Source of the DNA: Tetrahymena elliotti 4EA
Taxonomy: Eukaryota; Ciliophora; Oligohymenophorea; Hymenostomatida; Tetrahymenidae
Direction: 5' to 3'
Length of the DNA: 64,000 nucleotides
NCBI GenBank assembly: GCA_000231825.2
Contig: AFXF02001781.1
Span: 1 to 64,000, forward strand
The first letter of the stretch is position 1. Each line of letters begins with the position of its first letter. The position numbers and the translations under genes were made by a program. This document shows, one piece after another, positions 12,835 through 25,203 of this stretch. The notes under the pieces are model-generated. The model saw only the letters and a list, made by a program, of their open reading frames with translations. It made no database searches and had not been told where the DNA came from.

Positions 12835-14701
12835 TCATTTATTATTCAACATCAATAATAATAAATTAAATAAAAAATAATGAAAAAAGAAATCTTTTAA
12901 AAAAGAATAAAATTTCTTGGTCGAGTTTATTTGATAAATGAAGATAAATTTTATTATCATTTCTCCTTGATTGCAAATAATATATTTTTCATTATAATTT
13001 TTTACATAAAGAGGAAGTTAAAGTTTAGATTGAATACGTCCAGTTGCTATCAAACTTTACAAGCAAGTAAATGGAAGATTTGATTTGCCAATTTCTTCAA
13101 TAGGTGGTGATAATTATTGTAAAGTACACATCACCCATTTGAAGTGATAAGATAGCTAACGGAATTGCTATTCAAGGTAAGGATCGCGAGAGAATATAGC
13201 ACTTAGTTCAGCCTATTCGAACTACTATTTATTCATTGACTTAATAGATTTATTGTCAAGAACAACCATTTAGCTTTAACCTGAGATATGATTCTAAAGG
13301 ATAGTGATATGAGTTCTTTAAAGAGTAGCAGGAACACTTCTGCGAGAAGCATTATGCAAATCTTAAGTGCCACCCCCAAATTAAGACTATTAAGCTTCTT
13401 CTAAAATAGCATGAGGGTTTTTTGGATCCATAGGGTTTAGCTTTTTTTCATTATGTAGACTAACTATTTCACCTTCTGATAAGTTTCTAGTGACAAAATA
13501 TGCATGAGAGATTTCTCCAACAAATGTTCCTAAAGCTGATTCCGAACCAAAATATATATTTCCATTAGGTCTAGTAATTTCAAAGTTCAATGAAAGCTAG
13601 TATCATAAAAGAAAAAGTAAGCCATTAAGGTTGTAAATGTGAAAGCAAAAAAAGAAATAAGAAACTATAAAATTTTAAATTTAAGAGGATTTATATAAGA
13701 TAATTGTAAAGATTTTCTTTCGATTCTTTGTTTTTTGTTTGGTTGGATTATATTTTTCCAGTGAATTAAAAACTAAAGAGATGGAAAAAAGAAGTAATTA
13801 TTTTAATAATTGAGAAAAAAAGTTTGATTAAAGATAATGACAAAATAAAAGTAGGTTGAGCACTTTAAAAGAATCTTTATTTAGTGAGTTGATTGTTGAT
13901 AAACATAAAATTAGTAAAAAAAGCATGTTAGCAGTGTTGTCTGCACGTTAAAGTTTAAAATATTATAATAAAGAAAGATATATTAAAATAGAAGTATATT
14001 ATTACATTCGTTTCACTTTTGCCATTTAAGTAGAGGGTAATGTTATAAAACATAATTTCATCTTATTCTCTGACAACTTCATAGACTATGCATAAATCAT
14101 AAGATATATTTGGTTTTACTTTAGTCTAGGAGTACAGGAATTCCTATTCTTGTCCTTATCTGTTTATATTATTTGTTTTTTATGAGTTCATATAACCAAT
14201 TTATTTAAGTATATTATAAATACCTGAAAGTAACTTTTAGAGTATTTTAAGGTGTTATAGCAATAATTAAATTCTTTTTATGAGTTTAACCTGTCTAAAA
14301 CATTGTCAAATTCTCCTCTAATTAAATTACAAGTTGTTTTAGAATCAATTTAATTAATTTTTTAAAATCTATCATTTTTATTATTGTTTACTTCTTTTAG
14401 GTTCATTTTTTTTCAAAATAAAGTTTAGAGTAATGCTAAATGATTCAAATTAATCAGGGATGCCAGTATCTCTAAATGGAACAATGACCTTTTTAACAAG
14501 ATAAAAGTTTTTGTTATACATTTATAAAATAATTGTTTTAAAAGAATAAAAAGTTATAAATAATCTTAGAATTACTTGATCTTCAACAGAAGAGAAATCT
14601 TTGCTATCAAATATTTAATAAATGAAGTTTTCTTCTTGCTACTCTGAATGAGCCTATTCCTAAAGTCCTGACTAAGAATCCTCTATTTGTTTAAAAAACA
14701 T
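12835..14701 (-). CDS. LamG/ConA-like domain protein, about 429 aa, one apparent frameshift
   Basis: Exons 14701-14576, 14488-14224, 14143-14006 and 13596-12835. The start MFFKQIEDSQSG is followed by a laminin-G or concanavalin-like beta sandwich: short strands such as YNITLYLNGK, then a segment with GNIYFGSE, ISHAYFVTRNLSEGEI and SLHNEKKLN, the usual end of LamG folds. All exon borders are phase 0, yet exon 2 is 265 bases, one base too long. A run of eight A on the coding strand (T run 14406-14413) marks the likely site: the frame before and after it differs by one base and both sides read as protein. The final exon runs to TGA only 29 bases before the next gene's ATG on the same strand. A GT near 13006 and an AG near 12819 would instead join the two frames in phase. 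No signal peptide is visible. Confidence 0.6.
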
Positions 14702-17660
14702 AACCTTAATTCGCTTGCTTAATTGAAACTATAAAAAAATATCTAAATAATTGCATACAGTAGCTTTAATTCAACATTTCTTTACTATTTACTTTCTTTA
14801 ATTATAATTATTTGTTTCTTTATCACTTTTAAAACTTAATTTTAATAAAGCGAAATAGTTTTTCAATTAAATATTGAGAGTTATTGATATTGATCTACTT
14901 AGAAGATATTCATTCATTTTATTCATTTTGATATATATATATTTTTTTTTATTAAATGAATGAATAATTTTCTTTAAAATTAATTAAATATATAGCACAT
15001 TACCTCTTAAATCTACTGATTTTATTTATTTTATAAGCGATCAAGCAAAAAAAAAATATTGTTATTTAGATTTCGAATGTATCTTAGTTAAAGCTATTAA
15101 ATAATACATGTAAATAACTCAATGCTATTTAAAAATTAATGAACAAAATTTCATTAGTTTAATGTTTTTGATCAAAATATCATGAATAAATTCTTTATTT
15201 GAATTATTTGACAATAAATAATAATCAAAAGATAAACGAATTAATATTTCAAACCCTATTTTTGATATTATTTATCCGATACTTGAAATTATTTATATTA
15301 ATTATATTTTATTAGTGGCTTACATCAATGTATTTCTATTAATTTTGTTTTAGTAAGAAATTTAATTGATATTTACGAACAATTGTTTTATATTTTTTCT
15401 CATATTTTATGTTTTTTAAGTTATTATTTTATTTTCTTTACATTTTATGATAATATTGGGTTGTTTTTTTGATAAGGAGGTTTTTGTAAAAAAAACAATA
15501 TTTTTCTTTAATATTTTTTCAAAATTTTTCATTAATTTTTTTATTAAAGTTTTTCTCGTAAGTCAAAATAACTTTTAAAATTATTTTTTATTTAAAAGAA
15601 ATATACAAAAGTCAGTATTTTTCGTATGAATTTCATAAAAATCTTTTGATATGAATTTCATAAAAATCTTTTGAGTGAATATTTAAGTATCTTTAAATTG
15701 GGTAAAAATACAAATATTAATAAAATTGAAAAATATTAATTAATTAATTAATTTTAATTTTGTGTAACTATTTTCTTTTCTAGAAAAATTAGATCTACTC
15801 ATAAGAAAATGAAACATTTATCAAGATTTTCATAATTTAATTAATAAAATTATATTCTTTTTTTTGCATACTTATTTGTGAGAAAGAAACAAAAAACTTA
15901 AAAATTGATCTTCTTAAAAAATCTTTAATCAATTTTCAGTTTAAATTAGAAACTGAAATAACTAATTGTTGATTAAATGATTAAATAAGGTTATTACAAG
16001 ATAAATATATTGATAGATGATAATAGATAAATATACTGTTTTTTGTTAGCACTATTCTATAATATTCAAAAAGGAGTAGAAACAAGAAATCAGTTAAATA
16101 AGATATCTTTTTATATAGACTGCTTGTATTGATATAGATAGATTTTTATGTTAGAATGTTGATAAGCTAACTAAAGAATATAAGCAAAAATAATTACATT
16201 TTAGATAGCATGAACATCTTTTTTGTGTACCTCTAATGTAAATTATAAATATTTTTTCCCCTTATTTTTGTTAATATAATTTTGTATCTTGAAGCTAAAC
16301 CACAAACCATGTGAGAATAATAACATAAGATTAAAAAATGCTAAATAGTTTGTGATTAGAATCATAATGTTTAAAAAGGTTTAATTGATTAGGATGTATT
16401 AATAATGTATAATTATTACATTATTAACCATGGTGTATACAAACTTAATTAGGTATCTTATAAAATTGACAAACAAAAGTAGCGAAACCTTTAAAATTTA
16501 ATAAACTAAATGAGAACATAAAATGCATTTCAACATTTTTTTAATTGTAAAAATACTTTTTTGTGAAGCAGTAAATGATTTAAAATAGTTCTCATAGAAT
16601 CTTAGCATTAGAATTAGAGTAAATTATAGGTTTTTGCTCAAACTTTTATTAATTTAAAGATATATTATTAACAACTAATTGACAGACTTGAAACAAATTA
16701 ATAATGTAAAAATAGCGATTGTTATGTATAATCTGTAAAAAATATAATTTAAAATGAAAGTGAATCTAAAAAGATAAAAAATTTTTAAAAATATATAATT
16801 TAACATACTTAAGTAGGAATAAAAGATAATAATAAAAAATAAAAAAAAACTATAAATTCTATAAAGTAACAAGCATGGATATTTGATCAGTTGAAAAAAT
16901 AATGATCAACTTCTAAGGAATGTGTTGAGAGAAAATTTGAATGGAAGTTAATTTAAAGGGCATACAATTTAAATTTGATCATAATTAATTTAGATTAAAA
17001 CAAGCTACTGATATTATTATTATGCTAGATAGAATGATTAATTGATTGATATTTTATTTAAAATAATGATTAAAGACCTAATGGAAGATAAAATGACTTT
17101 TGAAGCATAATCGATAAATGCTAAAATATGAATAATATAAATATTAGTTTTCAAGTTAATAATAGTAAATTAATTTAGTTATATAAATATATTGCGCTAT
17201 AGTAGATTTTTACATAAAGAATAATTCAAACTAAAAAGAGTATGAAAATTGATTGATCAATTCGATGTTATTAAGAAAGAAGCTTTTTATTTATTAATAA
17301 TTTATATAAGTGGAGTAGGAAGGAAGGTAGTTACTAGTAATTGGAATTTTTTTTTGATTAACATGATTAAACAAAGTTATTTATTTACTAAGTAAAGAGC
17401 TAGTTATTTTTTTTCTAAAATTTTAGATTAATCTAAAGAGAACATTTTAGATAATAGGCTTTAGATTTGATTTATTTAAATTACTTCTAAATTATCATCA
17501 ATCAGTTATTTATAAAGCTTACTTATCATTTTAAAGTAAATACAATCGTTTTTAGATTTAAGCGGAATTAAGATTAATTGATTATTAGCATGAAATATAA
17601 ACATTTTGTGCTTGGTACTGTTGGTTATTACTCGAAAAAATAGATAGAAATATAATATAA
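14702..17660. other. Gene-poor AT-rich intergenic region
   Basis: About 3 kb with no supported gene. Short open stretches, for example around 16675-16872 on the minus strand, are Phe/Ile/Tyr-rich translations of A/T runs. A tandem duplication at 15625-15674 is listed separately. Confidence 0.6.
15625..15674. repeat. Perfect 25-bp tandem duplication
   Basis: The unit beginning TATGAATTTCATAAAAATCT is present at 15625-15649 and again at 15650-15674, identical and adjacent. The unit length matches the duplication at 2770-2819 but the sequence is unrelated. Confidence 0.9.
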
Positions 17661-19431
17661 TCAAAAACGCTTTATTGCTAACCCTTCACTGAGTTTTTTG
17701 ATGCCATTTAGTACTCTTTAGACATATTAAAGCCTGACACAATTATTATAATCATTGCATTAGATATTGTAATCGATTGTAGTATAAACAATCCTGTAGA
17801 TATAAAATTTAATTAAATTACAATAAGTGACATCAGAGCAGTTCAGTGTTTCGTTTTACAAATTAATTCCAAAAATCAGCTGATGCATTTCTAAATCTTT
17901 AACACTTTTTTAAAATAATTTAAGCGTATCTTTGTTTAATTGAAGGAAAAGTAAATTGTAGTGGTAGTGATTAAAAAAACATGTTTTACTCTTTCCATTG
18001 TTATACTTTTTGAAAGCCTCATTTTTTATTCCATTGACTATAAAAGATATTTTATTCGCTACAAAGAGAGGAAGAGAAAATTTGTGAAGGTTTTCTTTAG
18101 ACAAAATTTTAATTATGTTGTGCATGAACATTCTATTTAGATTATGAAAGCGGGAGACACCTTAATACTTTTATTCTTCTGACTCAAAGTCTTTATACTT
18201 TTTATGAAAAATGAATTTATGGATGTAGTTTTCGTAAGGCTACTTCTAGTCAATCAAATCTTCTATCCAATCTTTTAATTAACTGAATTATAACTTGGTT
18301 TATCCATTCATAAACAATTCTACTATTTGAAGGTTATCAAGCTCCTCGATACTTATTTTAGCTTGATTCACTCTCAATCCAAAATTCTGATGAGATTGAA
18401 TTTATAATAATTATTTTTTTATTAATAATTGAGTTTTAGTTTGAATTAATTGTTCATTGTTATTCTTATTTTGGCACTGATTAGAGTTTTTTTGATTTAA
18501 TGTCTTATGAAATAAACATTTTTAATCATTACTGCCTGAAATGGTGAAACAAGTTTATATATTTTCAGATTTGTTCGCACTTATAAATTCTGGATTTTAG
18601 TCATTACTTTTTTGACTTACAATCATATTTTATTATTACATTTCAGACCAAGGATGCTCGAAAGAGTTTTTTGAGAGAAGATGATAAATTTGTTCTTCAC
18701 GATTTAAGTTTTTTAAATGGAAAAGAAGAGGATTGTTAATAATTTGTTTATATTCAAAATGTTGCTGTCTCAATTCTAAAAGTTCCAGCTCTCTTGCCAA
18801 AGAATTAGGAGTTAAGATAGATTTAATATTCAAGTTAGATTACAAAGCAAGTTGGTGCTGCTATTCTTAAATATAATTTGCATAAGGTTGATAGATATAT
18901 TTATATTTTGCGATTGCCTTCTTATTTTGTTAATTATCAGTAGTATTCTTAACTTTAAGATAATTAACTTACGACTATTCAATTAAATCTTTAGAGTTTA
19001 ATTCAGAATCTTATTCATATTATTGTAATTGAAATCCCTTCTCACGGACAGTGCTTATAATCGTGATCAAACTTTCTCGGCCACCATGTTGTATGTCATC
19101 AAATCTAATGCTCTATTATTTTAAAAAGTGAATTCGAATTCTAGATTTGTATAACTGATTGAATGTTATTATAAAATTTATAAAAGCTAATTAGCATTAT
19201 ATAATTATTATTTAAATTCGATATAATAATAATAATAATAAACAGCCATTGAAACATTATTATTACTCGCAAACTGGCTGTTTTTTTGAGAGTCTATTCG
19301 GTCTATTTCTGGCTTTCCTGTAAAAGAATAGTAGTTTTTGTCTGGACGGAGTAGTCTTGTGATTGCATAGAATAGTTTTTATGCCTTCCTTATAATAGAA
19401 TTCGACTTGTGTTATAAAATTACTCATTCAT
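17661..19431 (-). CDS. Gln-rich orphan protein, two exons, 552 aa
   Basis: Exon 1 is 19431-19267 (55 codons starting MNEQFYNTSRILLQ). The intron 19266-19155 runs GTAATA to TTCAATCAG and is phase 0. Exon 2 is 19154-17661, ending at TGA. The protein is rich in Gln, Asn, Lys and Leu. It has a hydrophilic middle and a more structured C-terminal third (around 'FHNLNRMFMHNIIKILS' and 'FFNHYHYNLLFLQLNKDT'). No membrane segment, signal peptide or family motif is recognised, and the function is unknown. The exon junction restores one continuous frame across a region where three frames look open, which supports the model. Confidence 0.65.
19241..19282 (-). other. Inverted repeat spanning a 5' splice site
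   Basis: AACAGCCA at 19241-19248 pairs perfectly with TGGCTGTT at 19275-19282, leaving a 26-base loop. On the minus-strand transcript the upstream arm lies in exon 1 and the downstream arm in the intron of the Gln-rich orphan gene, and the GT donor (19266/19265) sits in the loop. A role in splicing is only inference. Confidence 0.45.
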
Positions 19432-22400
19432 TTTTAATTGATTTAAATAAGTTAGTTTCCCTTTCTCTTTTTCTCTTTAATTTTAATAATCTTTACTAAT
19501 TTAAAAATATATGTACTTTTTTCTAAGAATTGTTTGATTTTTACCAAATAATAAGTTAATCAATATTTTTATCAAGCCTCTTAATCATCTCATTTTCACT
19601 TTAATGTTACTCTATATTATCTATCTCTATTTGTTATTTATTTACTTTAAAAGTTGATAATGTTTTTGAAAAGTAGTGATTTACTGTTATCCATACTGAG
19701 TTTACTTATTACAATATTTTTTTCATTTTTATGCTTCAAATATATATAAGTACACTGATTTTGAATTGATTGATTGTATTTCAATAGTAAATATTTCTAA
19801 GCTATCTATAAACGTCTATTAAATAAGGATTCTCACATGTATTTCTGAATTTCTTCAGAAACTCTGATATTAAACTAAAACAAAAAAAAAAACTAAATTG
19901 TATTTATTTTTTTTGAAAAATGAAAGATTGAGTTTTATTTTCAAAATATAAGGGTAATTCATTCTTTTTTGTTTAAAAATAAATTAAAATTAGTGTAATC
20001 TACTTAATTATAATAAAGTTGAGCACTTTATGTGATTTTTAATAGAAATATTAACTGATATTTTTAACATGAAATATATTCTTGATGTTTTGATGTTGAA
20101 AAATAATTTAGTAAATAACTTTTTGAAATAGGTAATTATTCTATAATATTAGATTAAATAATGAAACATATTTCACTAGCACATATAAGGCGTTATAACT
20201 TGTTAACCGAAAGCAAATCAAGAACCTGTTCTATATTATTTTAATTTATAGACAGCTAAATAATTTATTTAATTTGTTAATAATTAATATTTTTTATACT
20301 GAAAAACCTTTAAAAGGGATTCAGTTTTTAAATTTACCTTAAATTTTTCATTCAACATGAAGGAAAACCTTTAAAATAATGTAAGGGGAAATATGCTACC
20401 TGACATTATTTTTTCTAATTTAAAATGTAAAACACACACCAGAAAGTAGTTTTGAGTGAGTGCATTACAAATTTCTATTTCAGAATATTTTTAAAAATGT
20501 TATAAAAATAAAGGTGATTCATTTATATTTTGATATTATTATTTTTGAGAATAATTTCTTGAATGATTTTAGAAAACATTTAAAAATATAGTATATATAA
20601 GATTAATCAGATATTTTGAAAAAATTGTCTGTTAAGTTTAAAATAAGAAAATACTTAGCGCATCAACCTGCATTAATGAATTTAAGCAAACATTGAGAAG
20701 AATATCTATAATTATAACTTTTTATGAGTAAAATAAAAGCTGTAGAGTTTCATACAATTTATTTTTTTCAAAAAAATTTCCATCAATATTGCTTTTTATC
20801 TGAGCATTGAATAAGTATTTAAAACAAATGCCCAAAAAATAGTAATAGAATTTTGATTATTGTTAAAATATTCAAAAAACGCGGATCTCTATTTTTAGGA
20901 TGAAATATTTTTATTATTTCTCAAATTATTATTTGAAAGAAAAATAAAAATTAAATGAACAGGGCAGAAAAATACATATTTATTATTACATCTATTCTGA
21001 TGAGAATATTTCCTATACCTATTTTTAATTAAAACTAAATACTAACCTTTTGCAATACTAAAAATTCAAAAATGCTTGATTTTTTGACGAAAAATATACT
21101 TTTGTGTGAAAATTATTTTTCATTAAATGTTCTTAGTAAAATAAGGACTCAAATAACCCTAACTAAATTTGTTTATAAAACTGTTTTTTGGTCATATTAA
21201 TTAGAATAGCAAAATTTTTTTATGAAAGATATTTCTTTATATTCACCACAACTTTGATATTAATTTGTAAATTTAATTTAATCCTTTAGAGCTAACTAAC
21301 GTAGAAGTAAACTAAACAAATTAATGAAGAAAGTAAAAAAAGTAAAAAATACAATTTTGTTTATATTTTACTTAATTTTTATTCTCAAGATCATTTTTTA
21401 TTTTTGCAATCATGCTAAAGATATTTCTTTCTAAATAAAGTATGATTTGTAAAAAAAAAATCTGTGATGTTATTTCTGAGTTTTTTAATGAAAAAAATGC
21501 CCTTTTTAATAGGAAAAAATTTTAATTTTCTAACTAAAAGCATCCCTTTAACTCACTTTTAATTAAGCAAATAAAGAGATTGAACATGTGTTATCAACAT
21601 AAAATTTGTTATCACTAAATAGGGGTAAAACAAATAATTATTTGTTTTAATGTATAACTATCTTTAAGTATGGAAATATGGTCTTGTAAAATTATGATTT
21701 TTAAACTATTTATGCTTTTTCTCTTTATACAAAATATATGATTTAAATTAAGTAATCTTGTTTTTGTTTTTTAAAATTTTAAAATAAACAATATTAAGAA
21801 AAGTAATATCTGATCTAATTTAAAATTAGATTACAAACAATTATTACTTATTTCTATTACTTTGTATGAAAGAAAATTCATAGAGTAGTCATAACTTCTC
21901 ACTTCCATTAGCTGGTTTTAATTTATTTAATTTAACTTTTATTTCAGTTAGTGTTTTCTCTTCCTAGCCAGTAATAGTTTGTTTTTCTTTAATCAACTAA
22001 ATTAATCAAATTATGGCTATTACTATCTTAAAGTAATTAATTTAAAAAAAGTAAATTTACAATATGTAAAATTAAGTTGTTTTATTTGATAATTTTCTAA
22101 TTTCGTTAACAAAAATTAAAAGTCTAAGTATGAAAATATAATAGTCTAAAATCATAAAGATACATATATTATGATGTTAACTTTTTTTAGTTTTTAAATT
22201 GATATTTATCTCAAAATTTACAAAATGAAATTTAAGAAAGGTAAAAATTAAATAAAACGTAAATTCTTTAAATTCACCAGATCTTTTGGGAGAGATTTAC
22301 CTTAAAATAAAAATGAATGATTGTAATATGTATATAAATTTATTATTTCACCTTTTTTAAGCTTTTAATTTTAATTGTTTTTGGAATTAAATGGCTGTAT

Positions 22401-22998
22401 CAGTTTAATTAGACAAAAATTCTAATGATCAGAAATTATAATTAAATTAATCATAAAATAATTATTTGTTTGGATTTTAGAGATTTTTAAAAAAGATTTT
22501 TTCTGTTTCTTTAGGAGAATCATCTAAATATTATAAATTGAAAAAAAATCAATTAAATTTTCTCTAAAGAATTAACGATGAAAAAAAATATGTATTTGAA
22601 AATAAATTATTAATAATTTAAATAGCTTTATTTTGGATACTTTAATTTCTAAAATAATAATTAAAAAAAATGTTTAATATTCATTAAATTAAAATGAGTG
22701 ATATTCAATACATAATCGACTAAGTTAAAAAAAACATTTGGGTGCTCTTCTTTAGAATAAAAAATTAAGTAGATTGAATAAAATGATGAGTGAATAGCAT
22801 CAGATAATATAAAATAAATATTTGATGGGGTGTGAGTTATATCTTAAATTATTAGAATTGAACATCAATAATAGAAAGTTAAATTTTATTAAATAAATAA
22901 TAGTTTATTGAAAAAGAAAAAAAGAATTTTTAATAGAAAAATAGAGGTAACTTTAAGATAGAAAATTAATATAAAAGCAATCGAAGATAAAAGGAAAA
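19432..22998. other. Gene-poor AT-rich intergenic region
   Basis: About 3.5 kb between the divergent orphan gene and the UNC119 gene. Homopolymer runs and frequent TGA occur in every frame, and no domain-like translation was found on either strand. The last 200 bases should include the UNC119 promoter, but no specific motif can be pointed to. Confidence 0.6.
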
Positions 22999-23619
22999 AT
23001 GGATAATAATAAGAAATATACACCTGATGAGGTAAGAGCCTTCACTAAGCCTACTGAAAAGTTTTTATGCCCTCTAAGTGCTAACCACTATAACATACAA
23101 TTTTTGGATTTCAAGATTAGAGATGTTGAAACTAACAAAGTATTTTTTTAAATTAGCAGAGAACAAGCTGATGAAGAAGATTTAAAAGCTTTAGAACAGT
23201 AAGAATTATCACCCGAAGAAGAAATTGAAATGCGTACTGTCAGATATCATTTTGGAAATAACTTCTTTGACATTAAAATGATAGGAACAAGCTTAACATT
23301 TTCTGTAGGTAGCAAACCCGTCAAGAATTTTTTAATGATTGAGCGTCACTATTTCAGAGAAAAACTTGTTCAATCTTATGAATTCAAATTTCCTTTCTGT
23401 ATTCCTCATACAACAAATAATTGGGAATCTATTTATGATGTCCCTTCTCTCTCTGAAAAAGAAAAAGAAGAAATGATTTTGAATCCTTGGGAAACAAAAT
23501 CAGATTCTTTTTATTTTGTAAATGATGAACTAGTAATGCATAATAAAGCAGAATACAATTATGCACCTCTCGATTCAGATGAAGAATAAAACTATGACGA
23601 TAATGATGATGATAATTGA
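22999..23619 (+). CDS. UNC119: UNC119-family lipid-cargo chaperone, 206 aa
   Basis: Single-exon gene of the UNC119/PDE6-delta beta-sandwich family, which solubilises N-myristoylated or prenylated proteins and delivers them to cilia and membranes. The sequence shows the family order: 'FTKPTEKFLCPLSANHYNI' near residue 15, then 'NIQFLDFKIRDVET'. These are followed by 'VRYHFGNNFF', 'VKNFLMIERHYFR', 'SYEFKFPFCIPHTTNNWE' and the C-terminal 'SDSFYFVNDELVMHNKAEY'. Human UNC119 is about 240 residues with a longer N-terminus; this copy starts almost at the fold. It ends in an acidic Asp/Glu/Asn tail before TGA at 23617. Two internal TAA codons are glutamine. UNC119 suits a heavily ciliated cell, where myristoylated cargo is trafficked to cilia. 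Confidence 0.93.
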
Positions 23620-24635
23620 AAGAATAAAAAGTAAATCAAAAAAGTAGAAAATAGTAGCAACTAATACAAGAAATATTTTATATAAGTTTAAAGAAAAAAA
23701 GTAAAATTATTAATAAAGTCAATAGATAGTTAATAGTGAAATAAGCATGTTTATATTCTTTTTATTTTAATTACAAAATATGATAATTTAAAATAATTAT
23801 AATGGTATTTTTTCCAAGCGACTTAGTTATTGGTACTCATCTTGTACTCAAATAATAGGCAGTAAAAATAATACATGTATTATAATATAATTAACCAATT
23901 TGTTAATTATTTAAAATAACTCAAATATTTTGTTTAGTTTATACCTCTTTGATTTTAAATTCAAATATCTCAAAGAAAATTTAGCATGAAATAACCAAAA
24001 GAGAAAAATGAAATTCTTTTCTCAAACTAAAAATATCTTAAAATTATCAAAATTTTAATTATTTTGAAATATAATAGCGTTATTCGAATGGTACTTTTAC
24101 TTTTTCGATAATCAAACTAATTCTTTCAAATTTTGAAAAAGAACTAACAAATTTTTTAATACTTTTAAGTCCATCCTATTAATTAAAATTTTTATTTCAG
24201 TATTCTGATTTCTGATCTTAAATAAAATTTATCAAAATTTTAAACTAATATCGAAAGTTAATAAAGTTTGTTAAATTTATAAGTACTTAAATATTAGCAG
24301 CAATCAATTAAAACAAAAAAATAAATTCAATCATTTAAAAATATTTAAAAATTTTATGAATTGATTCTGTTTTTCAGCATTTTTTTTCAAAACTTCTTAA
24401 TAAAAAGAAAATTTGAAATAAAAATAGATTTTTATTGTAATTTTTTCTATTTTTCTTTAAAAAAATACTCCTATTCAAAATCATGCATGGTAAGCAAATT
24501 TATTTAATTTTTTTTTAGTTTGTAAATTTTTATTGAATTTCAAAATATTTTTGATTCAAAAATTTCTAATGAAAATTAATTAAAGATATTTGTTTCTAAT
24601 AATCCGCCAAAAGTTAACATAAAAAAATTATTAAT
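23620..24635. other. Intergenic, no gene called
   Basis: AT-rich spacer between the UNC119 and GSKIP-domain genes. No open frame with protein-like composition and no repeat of note. Confidence 0.6.
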
Positions 24636-25047
24636 ATGTTTAGTGAAAACGAAAGTCACATAGACTTTGAAAAGGAAGTAGAGGAATTTACAAAATTTAA
24701 TTATGTTGAAAAGATAGATATAATATCAAACGAAACTGATAAATGTGAGATGATATTTACTACTCTAGAAAAGAATGTTATACATTTAAAATGTTGCACA
24801 CAAGAAGGAATAGTTGTATGCAAATTTATTACAAAATAACATTCTAAAATTGTTTAATAATCTTTTATTATAAAAAATTAATATCCTTTAGGTATTACCA
24901 GATAGCATGCCCTACCTAGAGTAAACTAAATTTGAATCATTTGATATTTTATTATCCTAATATTCGCCATTGTACAATTAAAAATTCAATAATGATTTAA
25001 TGAGCAAGCTTCAGTAATTAGCTGATAAGCAAGAAGAACAAAAATGA
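24636..25047 (+). CDS. GSKIP: GSKIP-domain protein, two exons, 111 aa
   Basis: Exon 1 is 24636-24815 (60 codons) and exon 2 is 24892-25047, with a 76-base intron starting GTATGC and ending CCTTTAG. The spliced product carries the GSKIP fold. The strand 'VIHLKCCTQEGIV' is followed by the helical region 'YLEQTKFESFDILLSQYSPL' and then 'FNNDLMSKLQQLADKQEEQK'. These match the human GSK3-beta interaction protein pattern YHETVYSLLDTLSPAY...F...L..RL..L. GSKIP binds GSK3 and, in animals, PKA regulatory subunits. Here only the domain fold is evident, and the short protein could also be a relative of the CLU N-terminal domain. Reading through the intron gives a short non-homologous tail, so splicing is favoured. 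Confidence 0.82.
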
Positions 25048-25203
25048 AAATAATAATTAGTAATAAAGCCACATAAATATTTAACTATTAACATCATTAA
25101 AATATAATATTCTTATATACAGTTTATAATTTAATAATATTTTTTAAACTTAAATTTTTTCTATTTTGTTTGTTTTTTTTTATTTTTGCTAATAAGAATT
25201 TCA

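Noticed and set aside
16675..16872. Hydrophobic minus-strand frame
   Set aside because: Phe/Ile/Tyr-rich reading of A/T runs without start context, splice support or neighbours.
19275..19288. Bacterial-type terminator (stem followed by T run)
   Set aside because: The stem and T run lie inside a eukaryotic gene across its splice donor; rho-independent termination does not apply.
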